Positions 14,723 through 21,667 of a DNA stretch of 37,801 nucleotides are shown here, one piece after another. Position numbers and translations under genes: made by a program. Under the pieces are notes generated by a model, which was not told the origin of the DNA, searched no databases, and saw nothing but the letters and a program-made list of their open reading frames with translations. The number at the start of each line of letters is the position of its first letter. Within the stretch, counting starts at the first letter, position 1. Source of the DNA: Candidatus Aenigmatarchaeota archaeon (GTDB taxonomy: Archaea; Aenigmatarchaeota; Aenigmatarchaeia; JACPZZ01); assembly GCA_016195275.1 (NCBI GenBank), contig JACPZZ010000017.1:85581-123381 (forward strand), given 5' to 3'.

Positions 14723-14986
14723 ATGAACCAAAACGTTATACACTATCCTAGACTGGACACTGTTCTTATGGTAGAGGAAAAAATAAAGAAATCGAAAGAT
14801 TATCCTTCCAGAGCTCGGTTGTGGAAAGATCTACCTAAGAAAACTATGTATCAGACTTTCACTCTTATTTTGGATTATCTAGAACAATCTAATAAAATAC
14901 TCGTAACTAAAGACGGCAAAGTTATGTGGATAGGCGGCAACCAGAAACTTGACGAGGCGATAGCAAGAGGCAAAAGGGTGAAGTAA
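14723..14986 (+). CDS. Winged-helix-like regulator, putative antitoxin
   Basis: An 87-aa basic protein of helix-turn-helix/winged-helix character: helices around TVLMVEEKIKKSK and ARLWKDLPKKTMYQTFTLIL, then a beta hairpin wing NKILVTKDGKVMWIGG. The following RelE-like gene begins directly after its stop codon in the same frame. DNA-binding antitoxins usually precede their toxins and repress the shared promoter, which fits the palindromes upstream. Its own gene appears intact. Exact family membership was not established. Confidence 0.7.
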   Translation: MNQNVIHYPRLDTVLMVEEKIKKSKDYPSRARLWKDLPKKTMYQTFTLILDYLEQSNKILVTKDGKVMWIGGNQKLDEAIARGKRVK

Positions 14987-15331
14987 ACGCCGCAGGTCAT
15001 TCGTTCTGAAGAGGTTAATGAAGAGTTTGAAAAACTCAAGAGAAAAGCTGAAAAAGGAGACGGCGAAGCCAAATATCTTCTGAAGATCATAGACAAAGGA
15101 GAAGCAAAATTGGTTGCTAACGTACAGGCTGGTAAACATATACCGAAGAAACTTTGGCCTACTGAATATGTAAGAAAATATGATATCACAAACTTATGGA
15201 AACTCAATCTTGACAGCTACTGGAGAGCTTTGTATACCCTCAGGGGAGGCCAGCCTGAAATTATAGCTTTTGTTCTTGATTTGATGGACCATAAAGAATA
15301 TGACAGGAAATTTGGGTATAAGACGAGTTAA
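14987..15331 (+). CDS. RelE/ParE-like toxin with apparent ACG start
   Basis: A 114-aa product with the RelE/ParE mRNA-interferase-like fold signature in its second half: NLWKLNLDSYWRALYTLRGG, then EIIAFVLDLMDHKEYDRKFG. This is the usual WR.LY strand, central strand and HKEYD tail. Members block translation by cutting mRNA on the ribosome. The coding frame begins immediately after the antitoxin TAA with ACG CCG CAG, where ATG would be expected. The first standard start, TTG 15110, would remove about 41 residues. Either ACG is used, the toxin is weakly expressed, or a start-codon mutation has silenced it. Confidence 0.75.
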   Translation, partial: TPQVIRSEEVNEEFEKLKRKAEKGDGEAKYLLKIIDKGEAKLVANVQAGKHIPKKLWPTEYVRKYDITNLWKLNLDSYWRALYTLRGGQPEIIAFVLDLMDHKEYDRKFGYKTS

Positions 15332-15502
15332 TAATGATTGTGATATTTAATTTATATTGAAGTCCATCGGGGAAACCACGTTAGAACTCCATTATAACCT
15401 GTTTCAAGGGGCTGGTATAAATAACCGATTTTGTTATCTTACTATTTTATACTTCTAAAATATAAAGATTCATGTTAATAACACAGAAGGCTAGACGGAA
15501 GA

Positions 15503-15688
15503 ATGATTGAAGAAAAATTGTCCAAAAAAGAAATAAAGGATTTGGGAAAAAGTCTAAAAGAATCAAAAGAAGGTAGAACATATTTGTTTTGTTGCGGAAA
15601 GAATTCGAAAAAAAGCAAGGTTTGTTCTAAGTCTAAATTGCCACTCGATATTTGTTATGAATGTTGCAGTAAAGAATCTAAAAAATAG
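15503..15688 (+). CDS. Small cysteine-rich protein
   Basis: A 61-aa, very Lys-rich protein with six cysteines in CC, C, C and CC groupings (YLFCCGKN, VCSKSK, ICYECC), suggesting metal binding. It is not recognised. The region is more A/T-rich than neighbouring core genes. TATA-like elements lie at about 15417 (TATAAATA) and 15460 (AAAATATAAAG); the latter is about 40 nt before the ATG. Its end overlaps the opposite-strand gene by 34 nt, and one of the two tails may be mis-set. Confidence 0.5.
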   Translation: MIEEKLSKKEIKDLGKSLKESKEGRTYLFCCGKNSKKSKVCSKSKLPLDICYECCSKESKK

Positions 15689-16317
15689 TATAAAATGGGC
15701 TCAAAGGATGACCTACGGAGCGAACGAACACCCACATCCGAGTCCCTGCCGTCGGGCTCGGAATACGCGTTGACGAGGAACGGCCCGTAGTCGGGGGCGA
15801 AGCACCGCAACACAGCTCTTAAGCCATTTTTGTTTGTGTAAAAATACGACGTGTCTTCACCGAAAACTTTTTCAGCGTCTTTCCTGCTCCCGGTTTCGCT
15901 CGGGAATCCGGTCCGCTCGTCATATTCCAGCGTCCAGCCGTCATTCGGAAGCTTGATGGGCGATGTTTTGCCGCCCTCGGCTATCCATAACCCACGCACC
16001 TCATCGAAGTAGATTTTTTTAGGCCTTTCCACGATTTCGTTCCCATCGCGCAAAAACGTCGATGTCCATTCACCGTATCCTCTTTTTGAGTTGACGCTTA
16101 ACCTGTATTCCGGCGATACAAACGACCCGTCAGGGTTTTTGTCGAAATAAGCGTGCCGTAGCTCTGCGAGTGTCGGAGGATTTAGTGTTTGGTATTCTGC
16201 GGCTGTAAGCGGCCTGCCTCCAGTTTTCTTGTATTTCACCCTCGCGGCGAACCGTGCTTGTGGAACAACTACCTTATCGCCGTCCATCAATGCTGATACA
16301 AGAATCTCGTTTGCCAT
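15655..16317 (-). CDS. Hypothetical protein, 220 aa, with a decayed paralog nearby
   Basis: Not assigned to a named family. It begins ANEILVSALMDGDKVVVPQA and continues with a soluble, aromatic-rich body (EYRLSVNSKRGYGEWTS, IYFDEVRGLWIAEGG, LRCFAPDYGPFLVNAYS). The late DSDVGVRSL motif slightly resembles the VGFR ending of formylglycine-generating-enzyme-like domains. The final 18 residues beyond it have unrelated character and overlap the small Cys-rich gene, so the original C-terminus may have been cut. ATG 16317 was preferred to an in-frame GTG three codons upstream because the remnant paralog at 11724-11831 starts at the same point. Confidence 0.65.
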   Translation of the reverse strand: MANEILVSALMDGDKVVVPQARFAARVKYKKTGGRPLTAAEYQTLNPPTLAELRHAYFDKNPDGSFVSPEYRLSVNSKRGYGEWTSTFLRDGNEIVERPKKIYFDEVRGLWIAEGGKTSPIKLPNDGWTLEYDERTGFPSETGSRKDAEKVFGEDTSYFYTNKNGLRAVLRCFAPDYGPFLVNAYSEPDGRDSDVGVRSLRRSSFEPILYYFLDSLLQHS

Positions 16318-16406
16318 GAAATTCACTTATTGTAGTATGGCAGTTAAAGATTTAAGATTTGTTCCAGCCTGTTTAGCTGCTCCAAATTTCTCAAGCAGTA
16401 TAAAAA

Positions 16407-17168
16407 TTACTTTTTACGGTCCGGTTTAAGGAATTCAAAAAGAATATCCGATAACGTTCTTGGCCTGACGCCTTCTATGTGCATAGCCAGCTTCTTGTAC
16501 GCCTTGGCCGCCTTGGAATTTGGCCTGTGTATGATAACAGGCACCCTGTTCTGTACCGCAGACCTGACGCTCTTGTCCTCCGGCACGATTCCGATTATAC
16601 TTTCGTTGAAAAAATTCTCTATCTCGCCGGCCTGCAACTCGTAACCGTCATTGTTCACCTTGTTGACCACCAGTCCCAGAATTTTTCCGTTAATGCTTTT
16701 TATCGCCTTGTACGTTTTGTAAGCGTCCGCGACAGCAGGCGTCTCCGGGTTGGTTACTATAAGGAATTCGCTGCACGCGTCTATAGCCGCCCGTGCGTCG
16801 GGCCCAAGGCCCGGAGCGCAGTCCATAATGATATAATCCGAATCGCCGGCAAGCTTGTGCATGTGGTTTTTTAATTCGCCTATGTCCACATGCCCGTCCT
16901 TGAGTGAAAAATCCGCGGGTATGACGCGCAATCCGCTCTCGTGTATGAAAATCGCCTGCGGTATATACGGCTCGTTTTCAATGATGTCCTGTATTGTGAA
17001 AGGCGTGAAATTCATGCCCAGATGAAGGCTGACATTCGGCGTATTCACGTTCGAATCTACGAGAACAACCGATTTGCCCAGCTTGGTGAGCGCAACGCCG
17101 AGGTTTACAGCCGTGGTTGTTTTGCCTGCGCCGCCCTTGCCTGACAACACCCCGACTATCCTGCTCAT
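16407..17168 (-). CDS. minD: MinD/ParA-family ATPase
   Basis: A 253-aa deviant-Walker ATPase. It shows KGGAGKTT at residues 11-18 (signature lysine plus P-loop), switch-like DSNVNTPN, and Walker B IIMDCAPGLG. Such proteins dimerise on ATP and position cellular structures on membranes or DNA. No partner gene is adjacent. An upstream in-frame ATG at 17177 is a close alternative start; a minus-strand A/T element near 17193-17202 serves either. It shares a 60-bp divergent promoter region with the AroD-like gene. A longer paralog lies at 34976-36010. Confidence 0.9.
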   Translation of the reverse strand: MSRIVGVLSGKGGAGKTTTAVNLGVALTKLGKSVVLVDSNVNTPNVSLHLGMNFTPFTIQDIIENEPYIPQAIFIHESGLRVIPADFSLKDGHVDIGELKNHMHKLAGDSDYIIMDCAPGLGPDARAAIDACSEFLIVTNPETPAVADAYKTYKAIKSINGKILGLVVNKVNNDGYELQAGEIENFFNESIIGIVPEDKSVRSAVQNRVPVIIHRPNSKAAKAYKKLAMHIEGVRPRTLSDILFEFLKPDRKK

Positions 17169-17228
17169 AATATTCATTGTACCGAGGGCGGATAAATCTT
17201 TTAATCCTTTCATTCTGATGTTAGGACT

Positions 17229-17864
17229 ATGAGAGCTTGCGCCGTGTTGGCGGGAAACAGCATGCAAGAGTTGCTGCAAAAGGCCTCCGATGCGAAAGGG
17301 CGCGGAGCAGACCTGGTCGAAGTGTGTTTCGACCAGTTAAACGGCTACGAAGACATAGAACTTATCGAAAGTTTTCCGCTCCCCGTCATTGTTTCGTGCA
17401 GATATTCGAAAGATAAAACGCTTTACAGCGCTTTGAAAAAGTCCCTGAAATTCAAAACGGAATTCGTCGACATCGATCTCTCATTCCCGAAAAGTTTCAT
17501 AGAGGAGATTTTCTCTTACGCGAGGTCAAACGGCATAAAGACGATAGTCTCCTACTACCCGGAAACGCTTCCCGCGCAAAAAACATTGAAAAAGGTTATA
17601 GAGGACATGTCAATACTTTCCAACCATATCAAGATAACCCTGCCCGCGAAAAGCGGCAAAAATTTCGAAGCGTTTGACGAAACATTTGGCACGTCTTCAA
17701 AAACAGGCGCCAAGCTGACGCTGATCAGCTCTATGCACGCCATAGCAGACAGGAGAAATTTCATAGGCTACGGAAAGACGGACTCGTCCAGCAACAACAG
17801 GCACCTGCCGCACATAGAAGACGTGAAAAAATTGATCGTGGAAAATACCAGGCCGCGGGCTTAG
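17229..17864 (+). CDS. Type I 3-dehydroquinate dehydratase-like protein
   Basis: A 211-aa protein aligned by motif to AroD, which makes 3-dehydroshikimate through a lysine Schiff base. Seen are ADLVEVCFDQL (family (E/V)lRxD strand), PVIVSCR (the T.R strand) and HIKITLPA carrying the expected active-site Lys. The conserved SxHdF-type strand is here IVSYYPETLPA, with Tyr where the catalytic His normally stands. No other shikimate gene is in the window. It may be a low-activity or repurposed homolog. The ATG at 17229 is 60 nt from the divergent minD start. Confidence 0.65.
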   Translation: MRACAVLAGNSMQELLQKASDAKGRGADLVEVCFDQLNGYEDIELIESFPLPVIVSCRYSKDKTLYSALKKSLKFKTEFVDIDLSFPKSFIEEIFSYARSNGIKTIVSYYPETLPAQKTLKKVIEDMSILSNHIKITLPAKSGKNFEAFDETFGTSSKTGAKLTLISSMHAIADRRNFIGYGKTDSSSNNRHLPHIEDVKKLIVENTRPRA

Positions 17865-17888
17865 ATACCAATTCGTACATCAAAAACG

Positions 17889-18047
17889 TCAGGCTTTCTT
17901 GTTTTCCCTGTAGCCGCACTTGCCGCATGTGAACCTGTCCTTGTGTTCGGCCATCCAGACGCCTGCGCCGCAGCGCGGGCACGTCCTGTTTTTGTGCTTG
18001 CCTTCCTTGTACATTTTCCAGTGCTGCAATGGTTTATGTTTTGGCAT
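17889..18047 (-). CDS. rps27ae: Ribosomal protein eS31 (S27ae)
   Basis: A 52-aa zinc-finger ribosomal protein of the small subunit. It starts [20 protein letters not shown] and holds the diagnostic CPRCG and CGKCGY pairs separated by an AEHKDRF stretch. Archaeal forms lack the ubiquitin fusion of eukaryotes, as here. Its start overlaps the end of eS24 by 14 nt, and it closes the rpoE1-spt4-eS24 operon. Confidence 0.95.
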   Translation of the reverse strand: MPKHKPLQHWKMYKEGKHKNRTCPRCGAGVWMAEHKDRFTCGKCGYRENKKA

Positions 18048-18342
18048 TTTCCTCAACCTTTTGCCCTGCCGGTTTTGAACGGGCCTTTACTATTCCCAGC
18101 CTTTTTTTCGGTATGAACTGCGGATCGTCATAAATCTTGACTCTTGCCCGCGCTTCCGGAGTGCCGAATTCCGTGAGTATCTGGTCTACAAGGATTAGTT
18201 TATCTTCGACGCCGAAATGCGACGCGACCCCGGCGACCACGTCTTTTCTTGAAGGTGTTGCCCCTCCGCCTTTGATCTTTACAACTATTTCCTTCCTCTT
18301 CAGCACAGGGTTCGCCTTTTCAGAAACTACTTCCATTTCCAT
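18034..18342 (-). CDS. rps24e: Ribosomal protein eS24
   Basis: A 102-aa small-subunit protein matching eS24: [28 protein letters not shown], then AKIYDD-type strand ([19 protein letters not shown]). The length is typical for archaea. It starts 4 nt after the spt4 stop and overlaps eS31, so the four genes are co-transcribed from upstream of rpoE1. This order is conserved in many archaea. Confidence 0.96.
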   Translation of the reverse strand: MEMEVVSEKANPVLKRKEIVVKIKGGGATPSRKDVVAGVASHFGVEDKLILVDQILTEFGTPEARARVKIYDDPQFIPKKRLGIVKARSKPAGQKVEENAKT

Positions 18343-18346
18343 ATTA

Positions 18347-18532
18347 TCATTTCACCAATATGCAATATCTTCCCGGAACCGTTATTCCCATATGCTTTGC
18401 TATGGTTGAATCGTTCGGATCATTGACAATTACAATGCCTTTCCACGACCAGGAAAAATTTGTTCCTTTGCAAACAGGACAAACTCCTTCCTTCACAAAC
18501 CTGTGACACGCGCGACAGACTTTTTCAGCCAT
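18347..18532 (-). CDS. spt4: Transcription elongation factor Spt4 (RpoE2)
   Basis: A 61-aa protein with the zinc-binding CRACHRFV and CPVCKGTN pairs and the SWSWKGIVIVND core of Spt4. It partners Spt5 on the RNA polymerase clamp to support processive transcription. Spt5 is not in the window. It sits between rpoE1 and eS24, the standard archaeal place. Confidence 0.95.
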   Translation of the reverse strand: MAEKVCRACHRFVKEGVCPVCKGTNFSWSWKGIVIVNDPNDSTIAKHMGITVPGRYCILVK

Positions 18533-18537
18533 TTAAA

Positions 18538-19101
18538 TCACCTTCGATTTTCTCCTTCTTTAACTTCTGTTTTTTTAGCTTGCGCCCATTCCAAAACGCC
18601 GAGCCCGTTCTGTCTCATTGTCATCCCAATCTTATAATCGTTTTTGCCTATTGATACCGTAATAACCCTTGCTTTCACACTGTCCCCTTCCTTTATGGTC
18701 CTTTTGGAATCTTTTCCGAAAAACATCGAGTTCTTGCTGTCGTAGGAAACGAAATCGTCCATAACCTGGGAAATATGCACCAGACCGTCCAGTGGGCCCA
18801 TCCTTACAAACGCGCCGAATTCTGTTATGTCTATGACCTCGCCGCTTACTATCTCGTACATAGCCGGATAATAGGCCAAGACGTCGAATGTGGCAACATA
18901 ATGTATCGATCCGTCGCCCGGCAGCAATTTGCCTTCACCCACACTGCGCACTTCTGTAACAGTCACTATTATCCCGAGTTCCTTGTCCATCACGCCTTCC
19001 AGCTGCTCTTGCAGGCTTTGTTTTACCGACTTCTTTATCGGCATGCCTAATTTTGAAGGCGGCACCCGCACAACATCCTCGATTGTTATCAGTTTGTACA
19101 T
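18538..19101 (-). CDS. rpoE1: RNA polymerase subunit RpoE1 (Rpb7-like)
   Basis: A 187-aa subunit of the archaeal RNA polymerase stalk, partner of RpoF. The N-terminal RNP-like domain starts MYKLITIEDVVRVPPSKLG, and an S1 RNA-binding domain (ITEFGAFVRMGPLDGLVHIS) occupies about residues 80-160. The ATG at 19101 was chosen over an upstream in-frame start because it begins the conserved N-terminus. It is the first gene of the rpoE1-spt4-eS24-eS31 operon. Here the dephospho-CoA kinase often found in this operon is absent. Confidence 0.96.
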   Translation of the reverse strand: MYKLITIEDVVRVPPSKLGMPIKKSVKQSLQEQLEGVMDKELGIIVTVTEVRSVGEGKLLPGDGSIHYVATFDVLAYYPAMYEIVSGEVIDITEFGAFVRMGPLDGLVHISQVMDDFVSYDSKNSMFFGKDSKRTIKEGDSVKARVITVSIGKNDYKIGMTMRQNGLGVLEWAQAKKTEVKEGENRR

Positions 19102-19219
19102 AGTCGCACCTAAAGTGTGAAAGCCAGCCAAATAGAAAATTTGAGCTGTCCAGCCTTGGGTTTACATCGAAATTAGTAATCTAAAGTTTATAAAGGTAGG
19201 CTTTGTTTGCATCCTTCTA

Positions 19220-20005
19220 TTAAAAATATCCGAAAATCCTTCCCTCTTTTCCCATGAGTTTATTCAGAATTCCTGAACCTGGAAACTCCTGTAACCCGTA
19301 CAACATTACAGCCCCTTTGCAATGCGGCAAAACCGGCAACAAATGGCTTTCCGATAGCGCGAAAAACGCAAGGGCAGCAGGATATTTAGACAGGGGTATT
19401 GTATGGCTGTACTCGTGATGTCGCAACGGGTTTCCCATTCTCATCGAAAAACCGAAATGATCCATGCCGGTTTCATACCTGTACGCGGCAGCCAGTTGGT
19501 TATGCTGCCTATCATAAACCATTCCCAAAAACCTGACCCCTGATACCTCGTGGTTCTGCAAACCTGTTTCCTCAAACAGTTCGTTGTAAAATCCGTCTAA
19601 AACCCGCATCGTTTCAGGTTTTAATTCATCCAAATTTATCATTCCCGCAGGGATACCTTGTACTTTTCCAGAAGAATACCCACCCGATAGCACGCCTACG
19701 GCTATGCCCTCTGTTATTTCCGGTAACCCCAGCGCGCCAACCGGCGTTAAACCCTCCCTTGGAATCAAACCTTTTAACATAGCAAGATTTGTAGCGTAAT
19801 CGATCTCGTCGCATTCCAAAACCAGTTTGCCTCCATTAGATCTTCGGCCTCGATAACTAACCATAGTTTCATTTCTCTGAAGGCTGTCGGAGACCCTGGA
19901 TACAGCATCTTTAACGGTCGGGCTCAATTCTAATTTACCGCCGACATCTAGAACAACTTCTTCGGTTCCACTTTCTGGTAGATACAGATCAGCTACAAAT
20001 GGCAC
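19220..20005 (-). CDS. Nudix hydrolase-like protein
   Basis: A 261-aa protein with a divergent Nudix box. A glycine in IPAGMINLD is followed by a helix ending FYNELFEETGL, where the family has REUxEExGU. Glu residues that bind metal are kept, but the Arg is Asn. About 120 residues precede the box and about 90 follow it. Family members cleave nucleoside diphosphates linked to another group; the substrate here is unknown. A minus-strand TTTAAATAAT about 30 nt before the ATG suggests its own leaderless transcript. Confidence 0.75.
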   Translation of the reverse strand: MPFVADLYLPESGTEEVVLDVGGKLELSPTVKDAVSRVSDSLQRNETMVSYRGRRSNGGKLVLECDEIDYATNLAMLKGLIPREGLTPVGALGLPEITEGIAVGVLSGGYSSGKVQGIPAGMINLDELKPETMRVLDGFYNELFEETGLQNHEVSGVRFLGMVYDRQHNQLAAAYRYETGMDHFGFSMRMGNPLRHHEYSHTIPLSKYPAALAFFALSESHLLPVLPHCKGAVMLYGLQEFPGSGILNKLMGKEGRIFGYF

Positions 20006-20050
20006 AAGCTTATATCAAAAGTAGATTATTTAAATGTCAAAAATCGCTGC

Positions 20051-20575
20051 CTAACTTTTTCTGAACTTTTCCATCGATGCCTTTATCAGTTTTTTCGCCT
20101 CTTCGCCGCTTTTCCAGCCTTCCACTTTGGCCCACTTGCCTTTTTCTAAAGCCTTGTACTGCTCAAAGAAATGCGATATCTCTTTCAGTATATGCGAAGG
20201 GACTTTGCCCATATCCGTTATTTCATCGTATCTGGAATCGTCCGCAGGGACTGCCAGAATCTTTTCGTCCGTACCTTTCTCATCCTTCATTATCAGCATT
20301 GCTACAGGCCTTGCGTTGATCACGCAACCCGGAAAACTCGGTTGGTCGACCAAAACAATGACGTCCAGGGGATCGCCGTCTCCGCAAAGCGTTCTGGGTA
20401 CAAAACCGTAATCGCCGACATAATGGAACGGTGATCTCAAAACGCGGTCCAGGATGAAAACGCCTTTCTCCTTGTCATATTCATACTTGTTTCTGGAGCC
20501 TTTCGGGATTTCCACAACAACATTGATCTCTTCTGGCGATTTTTTGCCCGCATCCAAATCCTTAAGCAGATTCAT
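20051..20575 (-). CDS. ppa: Inorganic pyrophosphatase, family I
   Basis: A 174-aa soluble pyrophosphatase that hydrolyses PPi from biosynthesis. Family I motifs are plain: EIPKGSRNKYEYDKE, DYGFVPRTLCGDGDPLDVIV with the metal-binding Asp residues, and later ALEKGKWAKVEGW. The length is typical. It follows the PIN-domain gene with a single-base gap, so the two are co-transcribed. Confidence 0.97.
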   Translation of the reverse strand: MNLLKDLDAGKKSPEEINVVVEIPKGSRNKYEYDKEKGVFILDRVLRSPFHYVGDYGFVPRTLCGDGDPLDVIVLVDQPSFPGCVINARPVAMLIMKDEKGTDEKILAVPADDSRYDEITDMGKVPSHILKEISHFFEQYKALEKGKWAKVEGWKSGEEAKKLIKASMEKFRKS

Positions 20576-20576
20576 T

Positions 20577-20966
20577 TTATCTTATTTCCCGTTCAAAAGT
20601 TAAATACCTTTTTTCTCTTATAAAGCCTGTTGAAAACCCAAGCCTTTTGCACCTTTCCCTCAGATTCCTGTCCTGCGTTATTAATATCGAATCTCCGTCG
20701 CACAATTCCAGCAGCGAATCGTCTCCCTTATCCTTTGTTTTCCTGGCCCCGACGGAATTTTTTTTGGCCAGCTGGATAGCGACCCTTGCAGCAATTGAGT
20801 TGCTCCCTTTTCCGCCAGAGATTTTTTTTAACTCTGCCATGACAGACGCAGACGTTACTATATCCGGTTTGGCGAAGCGGTCATTTATCTGCCCGAAAAT
20901 ATCCGCCTTATTCTTCGCAGCTTCTATCAGGGTGTTCGCGTCCAATATCACTTTTATCGGTCTCAT
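20577..20966 (-). CDS. PIN-domain protein, putative ribonuclease
   Basis: A 129-aa PIN domain. The first acidic site is in VILDANTLIEAA, another in DDSLLELCDGDSILITQD and the last in TQDRNLRERCKRLGF. The pattern of four acidic residues for Mg2+-dependent RNA cleavage is kept. The tail GFIREKRYL resembles archaeal VapC9/Fcf1-type proteins, which are often chromosomal rRNA-processing factors rather than toxins, and no antitoxin gene precedes it. A TATA box (ATATTTATAAAC) lies about 26 nt before the ATG, and pyrophosphatase follows directly. Confidence 0.85.
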   Translation of the reverse strand: MRPIKVILDANTLIEAAKNKADIFGQINDRFAKPDIVTSASVMAELKKISGGKGSNSIAARVAIQLAKKNSVGARKTKDKGDDSLLELCDGDSILITQDRNLRERCKRLGFSTGFIREKRYLTFEREIR

Positions 20967-21069
20967 GTATGGTCACAAATTACGTACGGGTTTATAAATA
21001 TCCATTTGTATCTGTCTAAGAAGACATCAATTAGTGCATTTAAATAATTCGTATAGGCTAATTAAATTC

Positions 21070-21291
21070 ATGGTGTACGATAAACCCAAAAGATCGATAG
21101 AACAAGTGACCTCAATAGCAAAATCCTTCTTGATCCAACAAGGTTATTTACTTTATATTAAACTGGACGGTGTAGAATTTAATCATTCTAACGGTACATG
21201 GAAAGTGTCTTTTGATATTGGAGCAATAACTAAAACTATTAAAACTATTGTCGTGGACGATGAGGATGGAAATGTCATCAGCTTTAATTGA
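21070..21291 (+). CDS. Small protein paired with a HEPN-like gene
   Basis: A 73-aa soluble protein of unknown function: a helix (EQVTSIAKSFLIQQGY) then strands DGVEFN, TWKVSFDIGA and IVVDDEDGNVISF. The helix-plus-sheet layout resembles a single PepSY-like unit. The ATG at 21070 is about 30 nt from a TTTAAATAATT box. Its last 20 nt overlap the start of the next gene in another frame, so expression is coupled. Confidence 0.7.
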   Translation: MVYDKPKRSIEQVTSIAKSFLIQQGYLLYIKLDGVEFNHSNGTWKVSFDIGAITKTIKTIVVDDEDGNVISFN

Positions 21292-21667
21292 AAATGTTCA
21301 AAAATACATAATTATAAAAGATGTGTATTTGGCTAATGCAAAAAAAATGATAGATGAAGGGGAATTACGGAAAGCTTCAGAATTTTTCTGGGGTGCCTGT
21401 ATACAAACTATATTTTCTTTAGCTTCGATTAAGGAAAATATTCCAAACGGACACGCCGCTGTAAGACAATATATTATTGAGCTCGGTAAGGAAATCAATG
21501 ACCCTGATATATCTAAATCATTCAGCGACCTTGAAAAGCTTCATGCAAATTTTTATCATGGTATGATAACAAAAGAAGATTTCCCACGTTACCAAGAAGA
21601 AGCCATCAATTTTATAGATAAGATTCAAAATCTGCTAACGACTGGGATGAAATCAGAAATTCTCTAA
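21272..21667 (+). CDS. HEPN/PaREP1-like helical protein
   Basis: A 131-aa all-helical protein. The segment LRKASEFFWGACIQTIFSLA, then GHAAVRQYI and a final EKLHANFYHGM helix, fits the PaREP1/HEPN-like pattern of paired long helices. The RNase motif R-x4-6-H of toxic HEPN proteins is not evident, so catalytic activity is doubtful. ATG 21272 was taken from three close in-frame ATGs (21260, 21266, 21272); the overlap with the upstream gene makes the exact start uncertain. The 3' end overlaps the ATPase gene tail by 15 nt. The pair could be a toxin-antitoxin-like unit. Confidence 0.65.
   Translation: MSSALIENVQKYIIIKDVYLANAKKMIDEGELRKASEFFWGACIQTIFSLASIKENIPNGHAAVRQYIIELGKEINDPDISKSFSDLEKLHANFYHGMITKEDFPRYQEEAINFIDKIQNLLTTGMKSEIL

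Noticed and set aside
16479-17144. Plus-strand frames opposite MinD
   Set aside because: They are shadows of the minD codon pattern; no independent start signals or protein motifs.
20577-20966. VapC toxin call for the PIN protein
   Set aside because: No antitoxin gene precedes it and it is coupled to pyrophosphatase; a housekeeping PIN RNase is more likely.
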